A stretch of DNA of 64,000 bases, taken from Methylorubrum suomiense. GTDB taxonomy: Bacteria > Pseudomonadota > Alphaproteobacteria > Rhizobiales > Beijerinckiaceae. The DNA lies in the NCBI RefSeq assembly GCF_022179765.1, contig NZ_BPRE01000018.1, forward strand, positions 1 through 64,000. Reading direction: 5' to 3'. Within the stretch, counting starts at the first letter, position 1. Every line of letters begins with the position of its first letter. The notes under the pieces were generated by a model. That model did no database searches and was not told where the DNA came from. It was given only the letters and a program-made list of their open reading frames with translations. The position numbers and the translations under genes were made by a program. Below are positions 41,507 through 49,787 of the stretch, in pieces.

Positions 41507-43123
41507 GTGGCGCGGCCCGACCGACGCCGCTGGCTGCGGGGAGGCGCCGCCTTCGCCGCGGGGCTGGTGCTCCCTCCGCTCGCCGCGGGACCGGCGCGGG
41601 CGGCGGACGCGCCGGTCTATCGCCGGGGCAACGACGCGGATCCGGAGACGCTCGATCCGCACAAGACCTCGACGGTGGCCGAGGCGCATATCCTGCGCGA
41701 CCTGTACGAGGGGCTGCTCACCTACGACAATCGCGGTGCCATCATCCCCGGCGCCGCCGCGCGCTGGAGCGTCTCCGACGACCGCCTGACCTACCGCTTC
41801 GCCCTGCGCCCCGACGGGCGCTGGTCGAACGGCGATCCCGTCACGGCCGAGGATTTCCTGTATTCCCTGCGCCGCATCCTCGATCCGAAGACGGCGGCGA
41901 AATACGCCGAGGTGCTGTTCCCGATCCGCGGCGCTGCCGCCGTCAATACCGGGGAAGCGCCCCCCGAGACGCTCGGCGTGTCCGCCCCGGACCCCGGCAC
42001 GGTCGAGATCGGGCTGGCCGAGCCGGTGCCCTACTTCCTCGAACTCCTGACGCACCAGACGGCCTTGCCGGTCCACCGCCCGACGCTCGCCCGCTGGGGC
42101 GACGGCTTCACCCGGCCGGGCCGCGCCGTCACCAACGGGCCCTACGCTCTGGTCGATTGGGTGCCGAACGACCGCATCACCCTGCGGAAGAACCCGCATT
42201 TCCGCGATGCGGGCGCGATCCCGATCGAGCAGGTCGATTTCGTGCCGACCCCCGACCTCGCGGCGGCGGTGCGCCGCTACGCCGCCGGGGAGATCGACTC
42301 GCTCGCCGATCTCCCCGCCGACCAGATCGCCTCGCTGAGGGCGCGCTTCGGCGCACAGGTGCGGCTCGGGCCGGGGCTCGGCCTCCTCGCCATCGGGGTG
42401 AACACGCGCAAGAAGCCCTTCGACGACGCGCGGGTGCGCCGCGCCCTGTCGCTCGCCATAGACCGGGAGTTCCTGAGCGCCGCCGTCTGGGGCGAGACCA
42501 TGGCCCCGGCCTATTCCTTCTGCCCGCCGGGTCTCGACAACGCCCTGCTCTCCCCGCTCCTGCCCGGCCGCGAGGATGGACCGATCGACCGCGAAGAGCA
42601 GGCCCTGCGCCTTCTGAGGGAGGCGGGGTTCGGCCCCGAAAACCCGTTGCGCGTCGAGTACCGGTTCAACGTCACCGACAACAACCGCAACACCGCCATC
42701 GCCCTGGCCGATGTCTGGCGCGGCATCGGCGTGACGACCCGCTTCGTCGCCACCGACGCCAAGACCCATTTCGCCTATCTGCGCGACGGCGGCGATTTCG
42801 ACCTCGCCCGCATGTCCTGGATCGCCGACTATTCCGATCCGCAGAACTTCTTGTTTCTGCTGCGCACCGGCAACGATGGGTTCAATGCCGGGCATTGGTC
42901 GAATCCGCGCTTCGACGGGCTGCTGACGGCGGCGGCGCAGGAGCGCGACGTCGCGAGCCGCGCCCGGATGCTGTTCGACGCGGAGGCCATCGTGCTCGAC
43001 GAACTGCCCTGGATCCCGGTGCTGCATTATCGCTCGAAGGCGCTGATCTCGCCCCGGCTGCACGGCGTGCACGAGAACATCCGCAACGCCGCCCCCACCC
43101 GCTACCTCTGGCTCGATCCGTGA
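41507..43123 (+). CDS. Oligopeptide ABC transporter substrate-binding protein (OppA-like)
   Basis: GTG 41507 gives 538 residues and starts V-ARPDRRRWLRGGAAFAAG, a twin-arginine-like signal peptide ending GPARAADAP. The SBP_bac_5 signature is ADPETLDPHKTSTVAEAHIL, with WSNGDPVTAEDFLYSLRRIL and FNVTDNNRNTAIALADVWRG further on. Such proteins capture oligopeptides (murein peptides in the MppA/OppA type) in the periplasm. The stop overlaps the start of the first permease gene as GTGA. The whole operon, GlcG-like protein, SBP, two permeases, ends without ATP-binding subunits. Confidence 0.9.
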   Translation: MARPDRRRWLRGGAAFAAGLVLPPLAAGPARAADAPVYRRGNDADPETLDPHKTSTVAEAHILRDLYEGLLTYDNRGAIIPGAAARWSVSDDRLTYRFALRPDGRWSNGDPVTAEDFLYSLRRILDPKTAAKYAEVLFPIRGAAAVNTGEAPPETLGVSAPDPGTVEIGLAEPVPYFLELLTHQTALPVHRPTLARWGDGFTRPGRAVTNGPYALVDWVPNDRITLRKNPHFRDAGAIPIEQVDFVPTPDLAAAVRRYAAGEIDSLADLPADQIASLRARFGAQVRLGPGLGLLAIGVNTRKKPFDDARVRRALSLAIDREFLSAAVWGETMAPAYSFCPPGLDNALLSPLLPGREDGPIDREEQALRLLREAGFGPENPLRVEYRFNVTDNNRNTAIALADVWRGIGVTTRFVATDAKTHFAYLRDGGDFDLARMSWIADYSDPQNFLFLLRTGNDGFNAGHWSNPRFDGLLTAAAQERDVASRARMLFDAEAIVLDELPWIPVLHYRSKALISPRLHGVHENIRNAAPTRYLWLDP

Positions 43124-44043
43124 CCGCCCTGCTCCTGCGCCGGCTGGCGCAAAGCCTGCCGACGCTATTCCTCGTGATCGCCGGCAGCTTCTTCCTGATC
43201 CGGCTCGCCCCCGGCGGCCCGTTCGATCTGGAGCGCCCGCTGCCGCCCGCCGCCATGGAGAATCTGCGCCGCGTCTACGGCCTGGACGCGTCGCTGCCCG
43301 AGCAGTTCGCCCGCTACCTCGCCGGTCTCGCCCGGGGCGATCTCGGGCCCTCCTTCACCTTCCGCGATCTCACCGTCGCCGATCTCTTCGCCCGCGGCCT
43401 GCCGGTCTCGGCGACGCTGGGGGCGCTCGCTCTGGTGCTGGCGCTGGGGCTCGGCCTCGCGCTCGGCAGTCTCGCCGCCCTCCGCCGCGGAGGGCTCGCC
43501 GACCGCTGCGTCGGGCTCATCGCCTCCCTCGGGCTCGCGGTGCCGAACTTCGTCGTCGCCCCCCTCCTTCAGATCGGGTTCGGGCTCGGGCTGGCATGGC
43601 TCCCCGTCGGCGGCTGGGGCGGGGGACATCTGAGAAACCTCGTCCTGCCGGTGATCACGCTGGCGCTCCCGCATGCCGCCGGCATCGCCCGGCTTACCCG
43701 GGCCTCGCTCGCCGAGATGCTGGTGCAGCCGCATATCCGGACGCAACGCGCCATGGGGTTTTCGCGCGGCCGCGTCGCCCGCCATGCGCTCCGCGGCGCG
43801 TTGCTGCCGGTCGTGGCCACGCTCGGCCCCCTCGCCGCCGGGCTGATGACCGGCTCGGTCGTGGTCGAGACCATCTTCGGCCTGCCCGGCATCGGCCGCT
43901 ACTTCGTCGATGGGGCGCTCAACCGCGACTACACCCTGGTGATGGGCACGGTGGTGCTGGTGGCCATCCTCGTCCTCGTCTTCAACCTGATCGCCGACAT
44001 CCTGGCCGCCCTCCTCGATCCCCGCGTGAGGGCCGCCGCGTGA
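43120..44043 (+). CDS. Oligopeptide ABC transporter permease (OppB-like)
   Basis: GTG 43120 overlaps the SBP stop, giving 307 residues (V-TALLLRRLAQSLPTLFLVI). The protein has the OppB plan: one N-terminal helix followed by APGGPFD, a periplasmic loop (NLRRVYGLDASLPEQFARYL) and the five-helix permease domain. The EAA loop, which contacts the ATPase, is RTQRAMGFSRGRVARHALRG. The end ETIFGLPGIGRYFVDGALNR is characteristic. The stop overlaps the OppC-like start as GTGA. Confidence 0.92.
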   Translation: MTALLLRRLAQSLPTLFLVIAGSFFLIRLAPGGPFDLERPLPPAAMENLRRVYGLDASLPEQFARYLAGLARGDLGPSFTFRDLTVADLFARGLPVSATLGALALVLALGLGLALGSLAALRRGGLADRCVGLIASLGLAVPNFVVAPLLQIGFGLGLAWLPVGGWGGGHLRNLVLPVITLALPHAAGIARLTRASLAEMLVQPHIRTQRAMGFSRGRVARHALRGALLPVVATLGPLAAGLMTGSVVVETIFGLPGIGRYFVDGALNRDYTLVMGTVVLVAILVLVFNLIADILAALLDPRVRAAA

Positions 44044-45125
44044 GCGCGTCGCTGGCCGCCCTCGCCCGTCGCCGCCTCGCCCGCGATCGCGGCGCCGTGG
44101 CGGCGTTGATCGCGCTGGTCGGCATCGCGCTCGCCTGCCTGATCGGCCCGTTCCTCACCGGCCATGCGCCGGAGCGGATCTATCCCGATTTCGTGCGAAC
44201 CGCCCCGAGCCTGTCGGCTCATCCGACGCCCGGCGAGGTGCGCCCGGCCCTCGACAGGCTCGCCCTGCGCATGCGCGTCACCCTGGAAGACGTGCGCCCC
44301 GAGGGCGATCGTGTCCGCCTGACGCTCACGGCGCCGAAGCCCATCGACGCGCGCAACCTCGTGCTCCTCCCCCGCTCCGACCTGTTCGGGACCGCGACCG
44401 TCGTGGAGCGGTCGCCGGACGACACCAGACTCGTCGTCGAGGCGCCGGTGCGGCGTCTCCATTTCTGGCTCGGCACCGACATGCTCGGGCGCGACCTGCT
44501 CACCCGCTGCCTCGTCGCGGGCCGGATCTCGCTCCTGATCGGGCTCGTCGCGACGCTGGTCGCCCTCTCCCTGGGGGTGGCCTACGGCGCGGTCGCGGGC
44601 CTCGTCGGCGGGGGGCTCGACGCGCTGATGATGCGCGTGGTCGACATCCTCTACGCCCTGCCCTTCGTGTTCTTCGTCATCGTGCTCCTGGTGTTCTTCC
44701 GCGCCGGCCTGTGGCTGGTGCTGGTGGCGGTCGCCGCGGTCGAGTGGCTCGACATGGCCCGCATCGTCCGCACCCAGACGCTCAGCCTGAAGAGCCGCGA
44801 CTTCGTCCGCGCGGCCTATGCGCTCGGGGCCGGTACGGGGACGGTGCTGGTGCGCCACGCCGTGCCCAACACGCTCGGGCCGATCATCGCCGCCGCGACC
44901 CTGCTGGTGCCGCGGGTGATCCTCCTCGAGAGCTTCCTGTCCTTCCTCGGCCTCGGCGTGCAGGAGCCGGCGACGAGTTGGGGCGTGCTGATCGCCGAAG
45001 GGGCGCGGGCGCTGGAGGCCGCGCCCTGGATGCTCGCGGCGCCCGCGGGCCTTCTGGTGCTGACCCTGGTGGCCCTGAACCGCCTCGGCGACGGCCTGTC
45101 GGACGCCCTAGACCCGCGACTGTGA
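44040..45125 (+). CDS. Oligopeptide ABC transporter permease (OppC-like)
   Basis: GTG 44040 gives 361 residues (V-SASLAALARRRLARDRGAV). After the first helix (ALIALVGIALACLIGPFL) comes a periplasmic insert of about 110 residues, longer than in most OppC proteins, with PKPIDARNLVLLPRSDLF and the WLGTDMLGRDLLTR motif of the family. The permease domain has the EAA loop SRDFVRAAYALGAGTGTVLV and ends PATSWGVLIAEGARALEAAP. Two palindromic repeats follow the stop. No OppD/OppF ATPase gene comes next; the operon must borrow ATPases from elsewhere. Confidence 0.92.
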   Translation: MSASLAALARRRLARDRGAVAALIALVGIALACLIGPFLTGHAPERIYPDFVRTAPSLSAHPTPGEVRPALDRLALRMRVTLEDVRPEGDRVRLTLTAPKPIDARNLVLLPRSDLFGTATVVERSPDDTRLVVEAPVRRLHFWLGTDMLGRDLLTRCLVAGRISLLIGLVATLVALSLGVAYGAVAGLVGGGLDALMMRVVDILYALPFVFFVIVLLVFFRAGLWLVLVAVAAVEWLDMARIVRTQTLSLKSRDFVRAAYALGAGTGTVLVRHAVPNTLGPIIAAATLLVPRVILLESFLSFLGLGVQEPATSWGVLIAEGARALEAAPWMLAAPAGLLVLTLVALNRLGDGLSDALDPRL

Positions 45126-45252
45126 CGTCCGTAACCCCACGGACGTCATCCCGGGGCCGCGCAGCGGAACCCGGGATCGACCCGTGATGCGCGGCTATGA
45201 AAGGCGTCGTGGCCGATCGTGGATTCCGGGTTCCGCCATGCGGTCCCGGAAT
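45124..45252. repeat. Cluster of three palindromes between the transporter operon and aspS
   Basis: GACGTCCGT/ACGGACGTC (45124-45132, 45139-45147) begins at the OppC stop and can serve as its terminator. ATCCCGGG/CCCGGGAT bounds 45148-45177. ATTCCGGG/CCCGGAAT bounds 45223-45252 with an inner CCGC/GCGG pair. The last one has the same core as 31005-31041. Confidence 0.7.
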
Positions 45253-45348
45253 AGGGGTGAACGGCGCGAAAGTCGGCGGCGCGACCGCTTATCCTTGACT
45301 TCCCCCCTCCCCCGTGAATGGTGCCGGCCTCATTCTCAAGAGCCCGCC

Positions 45349-47163
45349 ATGCACCGTTACCGTACCCACACCTGCGGGGCGCTCCGCCCGTCCGACGTCG
45401 GCGGAAGCGTCCGCCTGTCCGGCTGGTGCCATCGCATCCGCGACCATGGCGGCGTGCTCTTCATCGACCTGCGCGACCATTACGGCCTGACGCAGTGCGT
45501 GATCGACACCGATTCCAAGGCCTTCAAGGCGGCCGAAATCGTCCGCTCGGAGTGGGTGATCCGCATCGATGGGCGCGTCCGCACTCGGCCCGCGGGCACC
45601 GAGAACCCGGACCTGCCGACGGGGGCCGTCGAGGTCTATATCGACGATCTCGAAGTGCTCGGGCCCGCGGGCGAACTGCCGCTCCAGGTCTTCGGCGATC
45701 AGGAATATCCGGAGGAGACGCGGCTCAAGTACCGCTTCCTGGATCTGCGCCGGGAGAAGCTGCACGCCAACATCATGAAGCGCGGCGCGATCGTCGATTC
45801 GCTCCGCCGCCGCATGCGCGAGGGCGGCTTCTTCGAGTTCCAGACGCCGATTCTGACCGCCTCGTCGCCCGAAGGCGCCCGCGACTACCTCGTCCCGTCG
45901 CGGGTCCATCCCGGAAAGTTCTACGCGCTGCCGCAGGCCCCGCAGCAGTTCAAGCAGCTCACGATGATCGCGGGCTTCGACCGCTACTTCCAGATCGCGC
46001 CCTGTTTTCGCGATGAAGATGCCCGCGCCGACCGCTCGCCGGGCGAGTTCTACCAGCTCGATATCGAGATGAGCTTCGTCACGCAGGAGGACGTGTTCCA
46101 GGCGGTCGAGCCGGTGCTGCGCGGCGTGTTCGAGGAATTCGCCAACGGCAAGCGCGTCACGAAGGAATTCCCGCGCATCACCTACGCCGACGCGATGCTG
46201 AAATACGGCGTCGACAAGCCGGATCTGCGCAACCCGCTGATCATCGCCGACGTCACCGACGAGTTCGCCGAGGACGCGGTCGAGTTCAAGGCGTTCAAGG
46301 GCGTCATCAAGGCGGGCGGCGTCGTGCGCGCGATTCCCGCCACGGGGGCCGCTGGCCAGCCCCGCTCGTTCTTCGACAAGCTCAACGACTGGGCCCGCTC
46401 CGAGGGCGCGCCGGGCCTGGGCTACATCGTGTTCGAGGAGGAGGGCGGCGCGCTCACCGGCAAGGGGCCGATCGCCAAGTTCATCCCCGCCGATATCCAG
46501 GCGCGGATCGCCGCGAAAGCCGGCGCCAAGGCGGGCGACGCGGTGTTCTTCGCCGCCGGGACCGAGGCCAAGGCCGCCGGCCTCGCCGGCAAGGCGCGCA
46601 TCCGCATCGGCGACGAATTGAACCTGTCGGATAAGGACCAGTTCGCGTTCTGCTGGGTCGTCGACTTCCCGATGTACGAGTGGAACGAGGAGGAGAAGCG
46701 CATCGACTTCTCCCACAACCCGTTCTCGATGCCCAATTTCGAGCGCGAGGACTTCCTGGCGCTCGGCGAGGCGGATTCCGAGAAGATCCTCGGGATCAAG
46801 GCGTTCCAGTACGACATCGTCTGCAACGGCATCGAGCTGTCGTCCGGCGCCATCCGGAACCACCGCCCCGACGTGATGGAGAAGGCGTTCGCCATCGCGG
46901 GCTACGGCCGCGACGTGCTGGAGGAGAAGTTCGGCGGCATGCTGAACGCCCTGCGCCTCGGCGCCCCGCCGCACGGCGGCATCGCGCCGGGCGTCGACCG
47001 CATCGTCATGCTGCTCTGCGAGGAGCCGAACATCCGCGAGGTCGTGCTGTTCCCGATGAACCAGCGCGCCGAGGACCTGATGATGGGCGCCCCCGCCGAG
47101 GTCACGCCGAAGCAGCTGCGCGAGCTGCGTATCCGGCTGAACCTGCCCGAGAAGAAGGGGTGA
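45349..47163 (+). CDS. aspS: Aspartyl-tRNA synthetase
   Basis: AspS charges tRNA with aspartate. From ATG 45349 the protein has 604 residues, the bacterial length. It has the N-terminal OB anticodon domain (GWCHRIRDHGGVLFIDLRDH), class II motif 2 (FRDEDARADRSPGEFYQLDI), the bacterial GAD insert (~residues 290-430) and motif 3 (APPHGGIAPGVDRIVMLL). If, as in many alphaproteobacteria, asparaginyl-tRNA is made by transamidation, this would be the non-discriminating type; the window does not decide that. The next gene overlaps the stop codon with a GTG start. Confidence 0.95.
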   Translation: MHRYRTHTCGALRPSDVGGSVRLSGWCHRIRDHGGVLFIDLRDHYGLTQCVIDTDSKAFKAAEIVRSEWVIRIDGRVRTRPAGTENPDLPTGAVEVYIDDLEVLGPAGELPLQVFGDQEYPEETRLKYRFLDLRREKLHANIMKRGAIVDSLRRRMREGGFFEFQTPILTASSPEGARDYLVPSRVHPGKFYALPQAPQQFKQLTMIAGFDRYFQIAPCFRDEDARADRSPGEFYQLDIEMSFVTQEDVFQAVEPVLRGVFEEFANGKRVTKEFPRITYADAMLKYGVDKPDLRNPLIIADVTDEFAEDAVEFKAFKGVIKAGGVVRAIPATGAAGQPRSFFDKLNDWARSEGAPGLGYIVFEEEGGALTGKGPIAKFIPADIQARIAAKAGAKAGDAVFFAAGTEAKAAGLAGKARIRIGDELNLSDKDQFAFCWVVDFPMYEWNEEEKRIDFSHNPFSMPNFEREDFLALGEADSEKILGIKAFQYDIVCNGIELSSGAIRNHRPDVMEKAFAIAGYGRDVLEEKFGGMLNALRLGAPPHGGIAPGVDRIVMLLCEEPNIREVVLFPMNQRAEDLMMGAPAEVTPKQLRELRIRLNLPEKKG

Positions 47164-48083
47164 GGCAGCCTCCAAACCCTCCCCCCTCCACGGGGGAGGG
47201 GGGAGGAAGCGGGGCGGCCCTCACCGCCGTCGTCGTCGCCCATGACAGCGCCGACGCCCTGCCCGACTGTCTCGCGGCCCTGAATCGCGAAGGCGTCCCG
47301 GTCATCGTGGTGGACAATGCCAGCCGCGACGCCTCCGTCGCGGTGGCGCGGGCGCACGGCGCGCGGGTCGTCGCCCATCCCCGCAACGAGGGCTATGGCC
47401 GCGCCAACAATATCGGCGTGCGCGCCGCCGCGGACGCCTCCCACGTCCTGATCCTCAATCCCGACCTGATCCTCCAGCCCGGTGCCGCCGCGGCGCTGAT
47501 CGCGGCCGCGCGGGCATGGCCCGATGCGGGTCTCCTCGCCCCGCGCATCCACGAGCCGGACGGGCGCTTCTTCTTTCAGCCCCGCTCGCTGCTCGCCCCC
47601 TACCTAACCAATCCGAAGGGCCTGCGCGCCCTGCCCGAGGGCGATGCCTGCGCCCCGTTCCTGGTGGGCGCCTGCCTCATGGTCGAGCGGGCCCTCTTCC
47701 TCCGACTCGGCGGGTTCGACGAGAACATCTTCCTGTTCTACGAGGATGACGACCTCTGCCGCCGGGTGGCGGATGCGGGCCGCGCCCTGATCCACGTCCA
47801 CGGCGCCGTGGCGCTGCACGGGCGCGGGCGCTCCTCGGCGCCGCAGCCCGGCCGGGTTCTTCGGACGCGCTGGCACCAAGCGTGGTCGCGGGCCTACGTC
47901 TCGCGCAAATACGGCCTGCCGAACCCGAGCCTCGGGATGCTCGCCGCCAACGCCCCCAAGGCCCTGCTCTCCGCCCTCATCCTGCGCCGCGCCGGCATCG
48001 AGCGCTACGGCGGCTCGGCCCTGGGCGCGCTCGCGGCCCTGCGCGGCGTCTCGGCGCTCGCCCGCGAGGGGCTCGCGCCGTAA
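47160..48083 (+). CDS. Family 2 glycosyltransferase
   Basis: The catalytic domain begins ALTAVVVAHDSADALPDCLA and continues VIVVDNASRDASVAVARAHG and HVLILNPDLILQPG (the DxD-like N-P-D motif). FLVGACLMVERALFLRLGGF with FDENIFLFYEDDDLCRRV is typical of GT2 rhamnosyl-transferase-like enzymes of surface polysaccharides. No ATG precedes this; the only in-frame candidate is GTG 47160, overlapping the aspS stop. Its first 22 codons run through a perfect 12-bp GC hairpin (47178-47206, PPNPPPSTGEGGG), so the true start may lie after it at an unusual codon. The length from GTG is 307 residues. The acceptor is unknown. Confidence 0.82.
   Translation: MRQPPNPPPSTGEGGGSGAALTAVVVAHDSADALPDCLAALNREGVPVIVVDNASRDASVAVARAHGARVVAHPRNEGYGRANNIGVRAAADASHVLILNPDLILQPGAAAALIAAARAWPDAGLLAPRIHEPDGRFFFQPRSLLAPYLTNPKGLRALPEGDACAPFLVGACLMVERALFLRLGGFDENIFLFYEDDDLCRRVADAGRALIHVHGAVALHGRGRSSAPQPGRVLRTRWHQAWSRAYVSRKYGLPNPSLGMLAANAPKALLSALILRRAGIERYGGSALGALAALRGVSALAREGLAP
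47178..47206. repeat. Perfect 12-bp GC palindrome at the start of the glycosyltransferase frame
   Basis: CCTCCCCCCTCC (47178-47189) and GGAGGGGGGAGG (47195-47206) pair around a five-base loop, just after the aspS stop. It is a mobile-palindrome or terminator-like structure that the glycosyltransferase frame happens to read through. Confidence 0.7.
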
Positions 48084-48305
48084 CGGACCGCCCGGCGCAG
48101 GCCCTGCGGCGTTTGCGGCGGCGGGCGGCGTCCGTGCGGGCATGGTGGAGCCCCCTGCCCCGCCCTAGCTCACCTCTGGGAAAACGTGGAGCGCGACGGG
48201 GACATCCGGCCGCGATCAGCGTTTCCCGAAGCATTCCCCCCGTCGAGCGGCGTCCGAGCCCCCGGCTCGCCCCAATCCGCCCACAGGAGCACGAGCGAAG
48301 CGCGC

Positions 48306-48515
48306 ATGAAGGTCGTCGTGGATCTCAACCGCTGCCAGGCCTACGCCCAATGCGTCTACGCGGCGCCGCGGCACTTCGTGCTGCATGGGCGCGAGGCACT
48401 GGTCTACGACCCCTCCCCCGACGAGGCCGCCCGCGCCGAGATCGAGCGGGCGGTCCATGCCTGCCCGGTCCGGGCCATCACCGCCCTGCCCGACCCGGCC
48501 GGAGAGACGAAGTGA
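48306..48515 (+). CDS. P450-type [3Fe-4S] ferredoxin
   Basis: This 69-residue ferredoxin, MKVVVDLNRCQAYAQCVYAA, has only three cluster cysteines: Cys10, Cys16 and Cys53 (HACP). The middle position of the usual CxxCxxC is Tyr13 (CQAYAQC), as in single-cluster [3Fe-4S] ferredoxins that serve cytochromes P450. It starts the operon with the ferredoxin reductase (GTGA overlap) and the P450, so it is the likely electron carrier between them. A non-cysteine fourth ligand giving a [4Fe-4S] cluster cannot be excluded. Confidence 0.9.
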   Translation: MKVVVDLNRCQAYAQCVYAAPRHFVLHGREALVYDPSPDEAARAEIERAVHACPVRAITALPDPAGETK

Positions 48516-49786
48516 CCGCAGGCCCGTCCGGCCCCCCCGAGCGGATCCTCGTCGTCGGCGCCTCGCTTGCCGGCCTCTCCGCCGCCCATGCCCTGCGCGC
48601 GGAGGGCTTTGCCGGGGCGCTAACCCTGGTCGGCGACGAGCCGCACGCGCCCTACGACCGGCCGCCGCTGTCGAAGCAGGTGCTGCGCGGGTTGTTCTCG
48701 CCGGACACCACCCTCCCGCGCCGTCCGGAGCTGCGCGCGGAGTTCCGCCTCGGCACGCCCGCGAGCCGCCTCGACTGCGAGGCCCGCACCGTGACGCTCG
48801 CCGACGGCTCGACCCTCCCCTACGATCGCCTGCTGATCGCCACCGGTACCCGGGCGCGACCCTGGCCGAACCCGGAGGAGGCGTCGCTCGACGGCGTCTT
48901 CACCCTCCGCACCCGCGACGATGCGGCCCGGCTCTCGGCACGGTTCAAGGCGGGTCCGAAGCGCGTCGTCCTCGTGGGCGGCGGCTTCATCGGCTTCGAA
49001 GTCGCCTCGACCTGCCGCGACCTCGACATCCCGGTCAGCCTGCTGGTGCGCGACGGACAACCGCTCGCCGCCGCTCTGGGGCCGCGCCTCGGCGGCCTCG
49101 TCGGGACGATCGCGCAGGAGCGCGGCGTCGATCTGCGCCTGGGGGCCGAGATCGAGCGGATGGACTCCGAGGGCGGCCGCCTCACCGGCGTGACGCTGAA
49201 GGACGGCGAGCGGATCGAGGCCGATCTCCTCGTCGCCGCGATCGGCGCCGTTCGCAACGTCGCGTGGCTCGAAGGCTCGGGCCTCGCGGCGGACGAGGGC
49301 GGCGTGCTCTGCGACGGCTATTGCCGGGCGATCCGCGCGAACGGCGACATCGTCCCGGACGTGTTCGTGGCCGGCGACGTGGCGCGCTGGCCGAACCCGC
49401 ATCAGGGCGAGGCGCTGGTCGCCGTCGAGCATTGGGGCAATGCGCGGGCGCAGGCCGAGGCGGCCGCGCGCAACATGCTGGCCGGTCCCGCGACCGGGCT
49501 CACGCGCCACGATCACCTGCCGGATTTCTGGTCGCAGCAATTCGGGCTGACGATCAAGCTCGTCGGGCTGGCCGACGGCGCCGACAGCCTCGCCGTCGTC
49601 CACGGCTCGCTCGACGCGCGCCGCTTCGTGGCGCTCTACGGGCGCGAGGGCCGCACCGTGGCGGCGGCCTCGATCGACAGCGCCCGCTGGTTGCCGGCCT
49701 ACGAGGCCGCGATCCGCGAGGGGGCGCCGTTTCCGCCGATCGAGGGCGCGATCGACCAGCCTCGCCTCCGCATTGAGGAGCCGTGA
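48512..49786 (+). CDS. NAD(P)H-ferredoxin reductase (FAD-dependent)
   Basis: GTG 48512 overlaps the ferredoxin stop and gives 424 residues (V-TAGPSGPPERILVVGASLA). FAD motif GASLAGLSAAHALRAEGFAG, then YDRPPLSKQVL (family marker of rubredoxin/putidaredoxin reductases), NAD motif VVLVGGGFIGFEVASTCRDL, and second FAD motif DVFVAGDVARWPNP with EHWGNARAQ. This is the putidaredoxin-reductase-like type, which moves electrons from NAD(P)H to the adjacent ferredoxin. The P450 gene follows two bases after the stop. Confidence 0.92.
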   Translation: MTAGPSGPPERILVVGASLAGLSAAHALRAEGFAGALTLVGDEPHAPYDRPPLSKQVLRGLFSPDTTLPRRPELRAEFRLGTPASRLDCEARTVTLADGSTLPYDRLLIATGTRARPWPNPEEASLDGVFTLRTRDDAARLSARFKAGPKRVVLVGGGFIGFEVASTCRDLDIPVSLLVRDGQPLAAALGPRLGGLVGTIAQERGVDLRLGAEIERMDSEGGRLTGVTLKDGERIEADLLVAAIGAVRNVAWLEGSGLAADEGGVLCDGYCRAIRANGDIVPDVFVAGDVARWPNPHQGEALVAVEHWGNARAQAEAAARNMLAGPATGLTRHDHLPDFWSQQFGLTIKLVGLADGADSLAVVHGSLDARRFVALYGREGRTVAAASIDSARWLPAYEAAIREGAPFPPIEGAIDQPRLRIEEP

Positions 49787-49787
49787 C

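Noticed and set aside
45289..47175. 628-codon minus-strand frame opposite aspS
   Set aside because: A mirror of aspS; aspS has all class II synthetase motifs.
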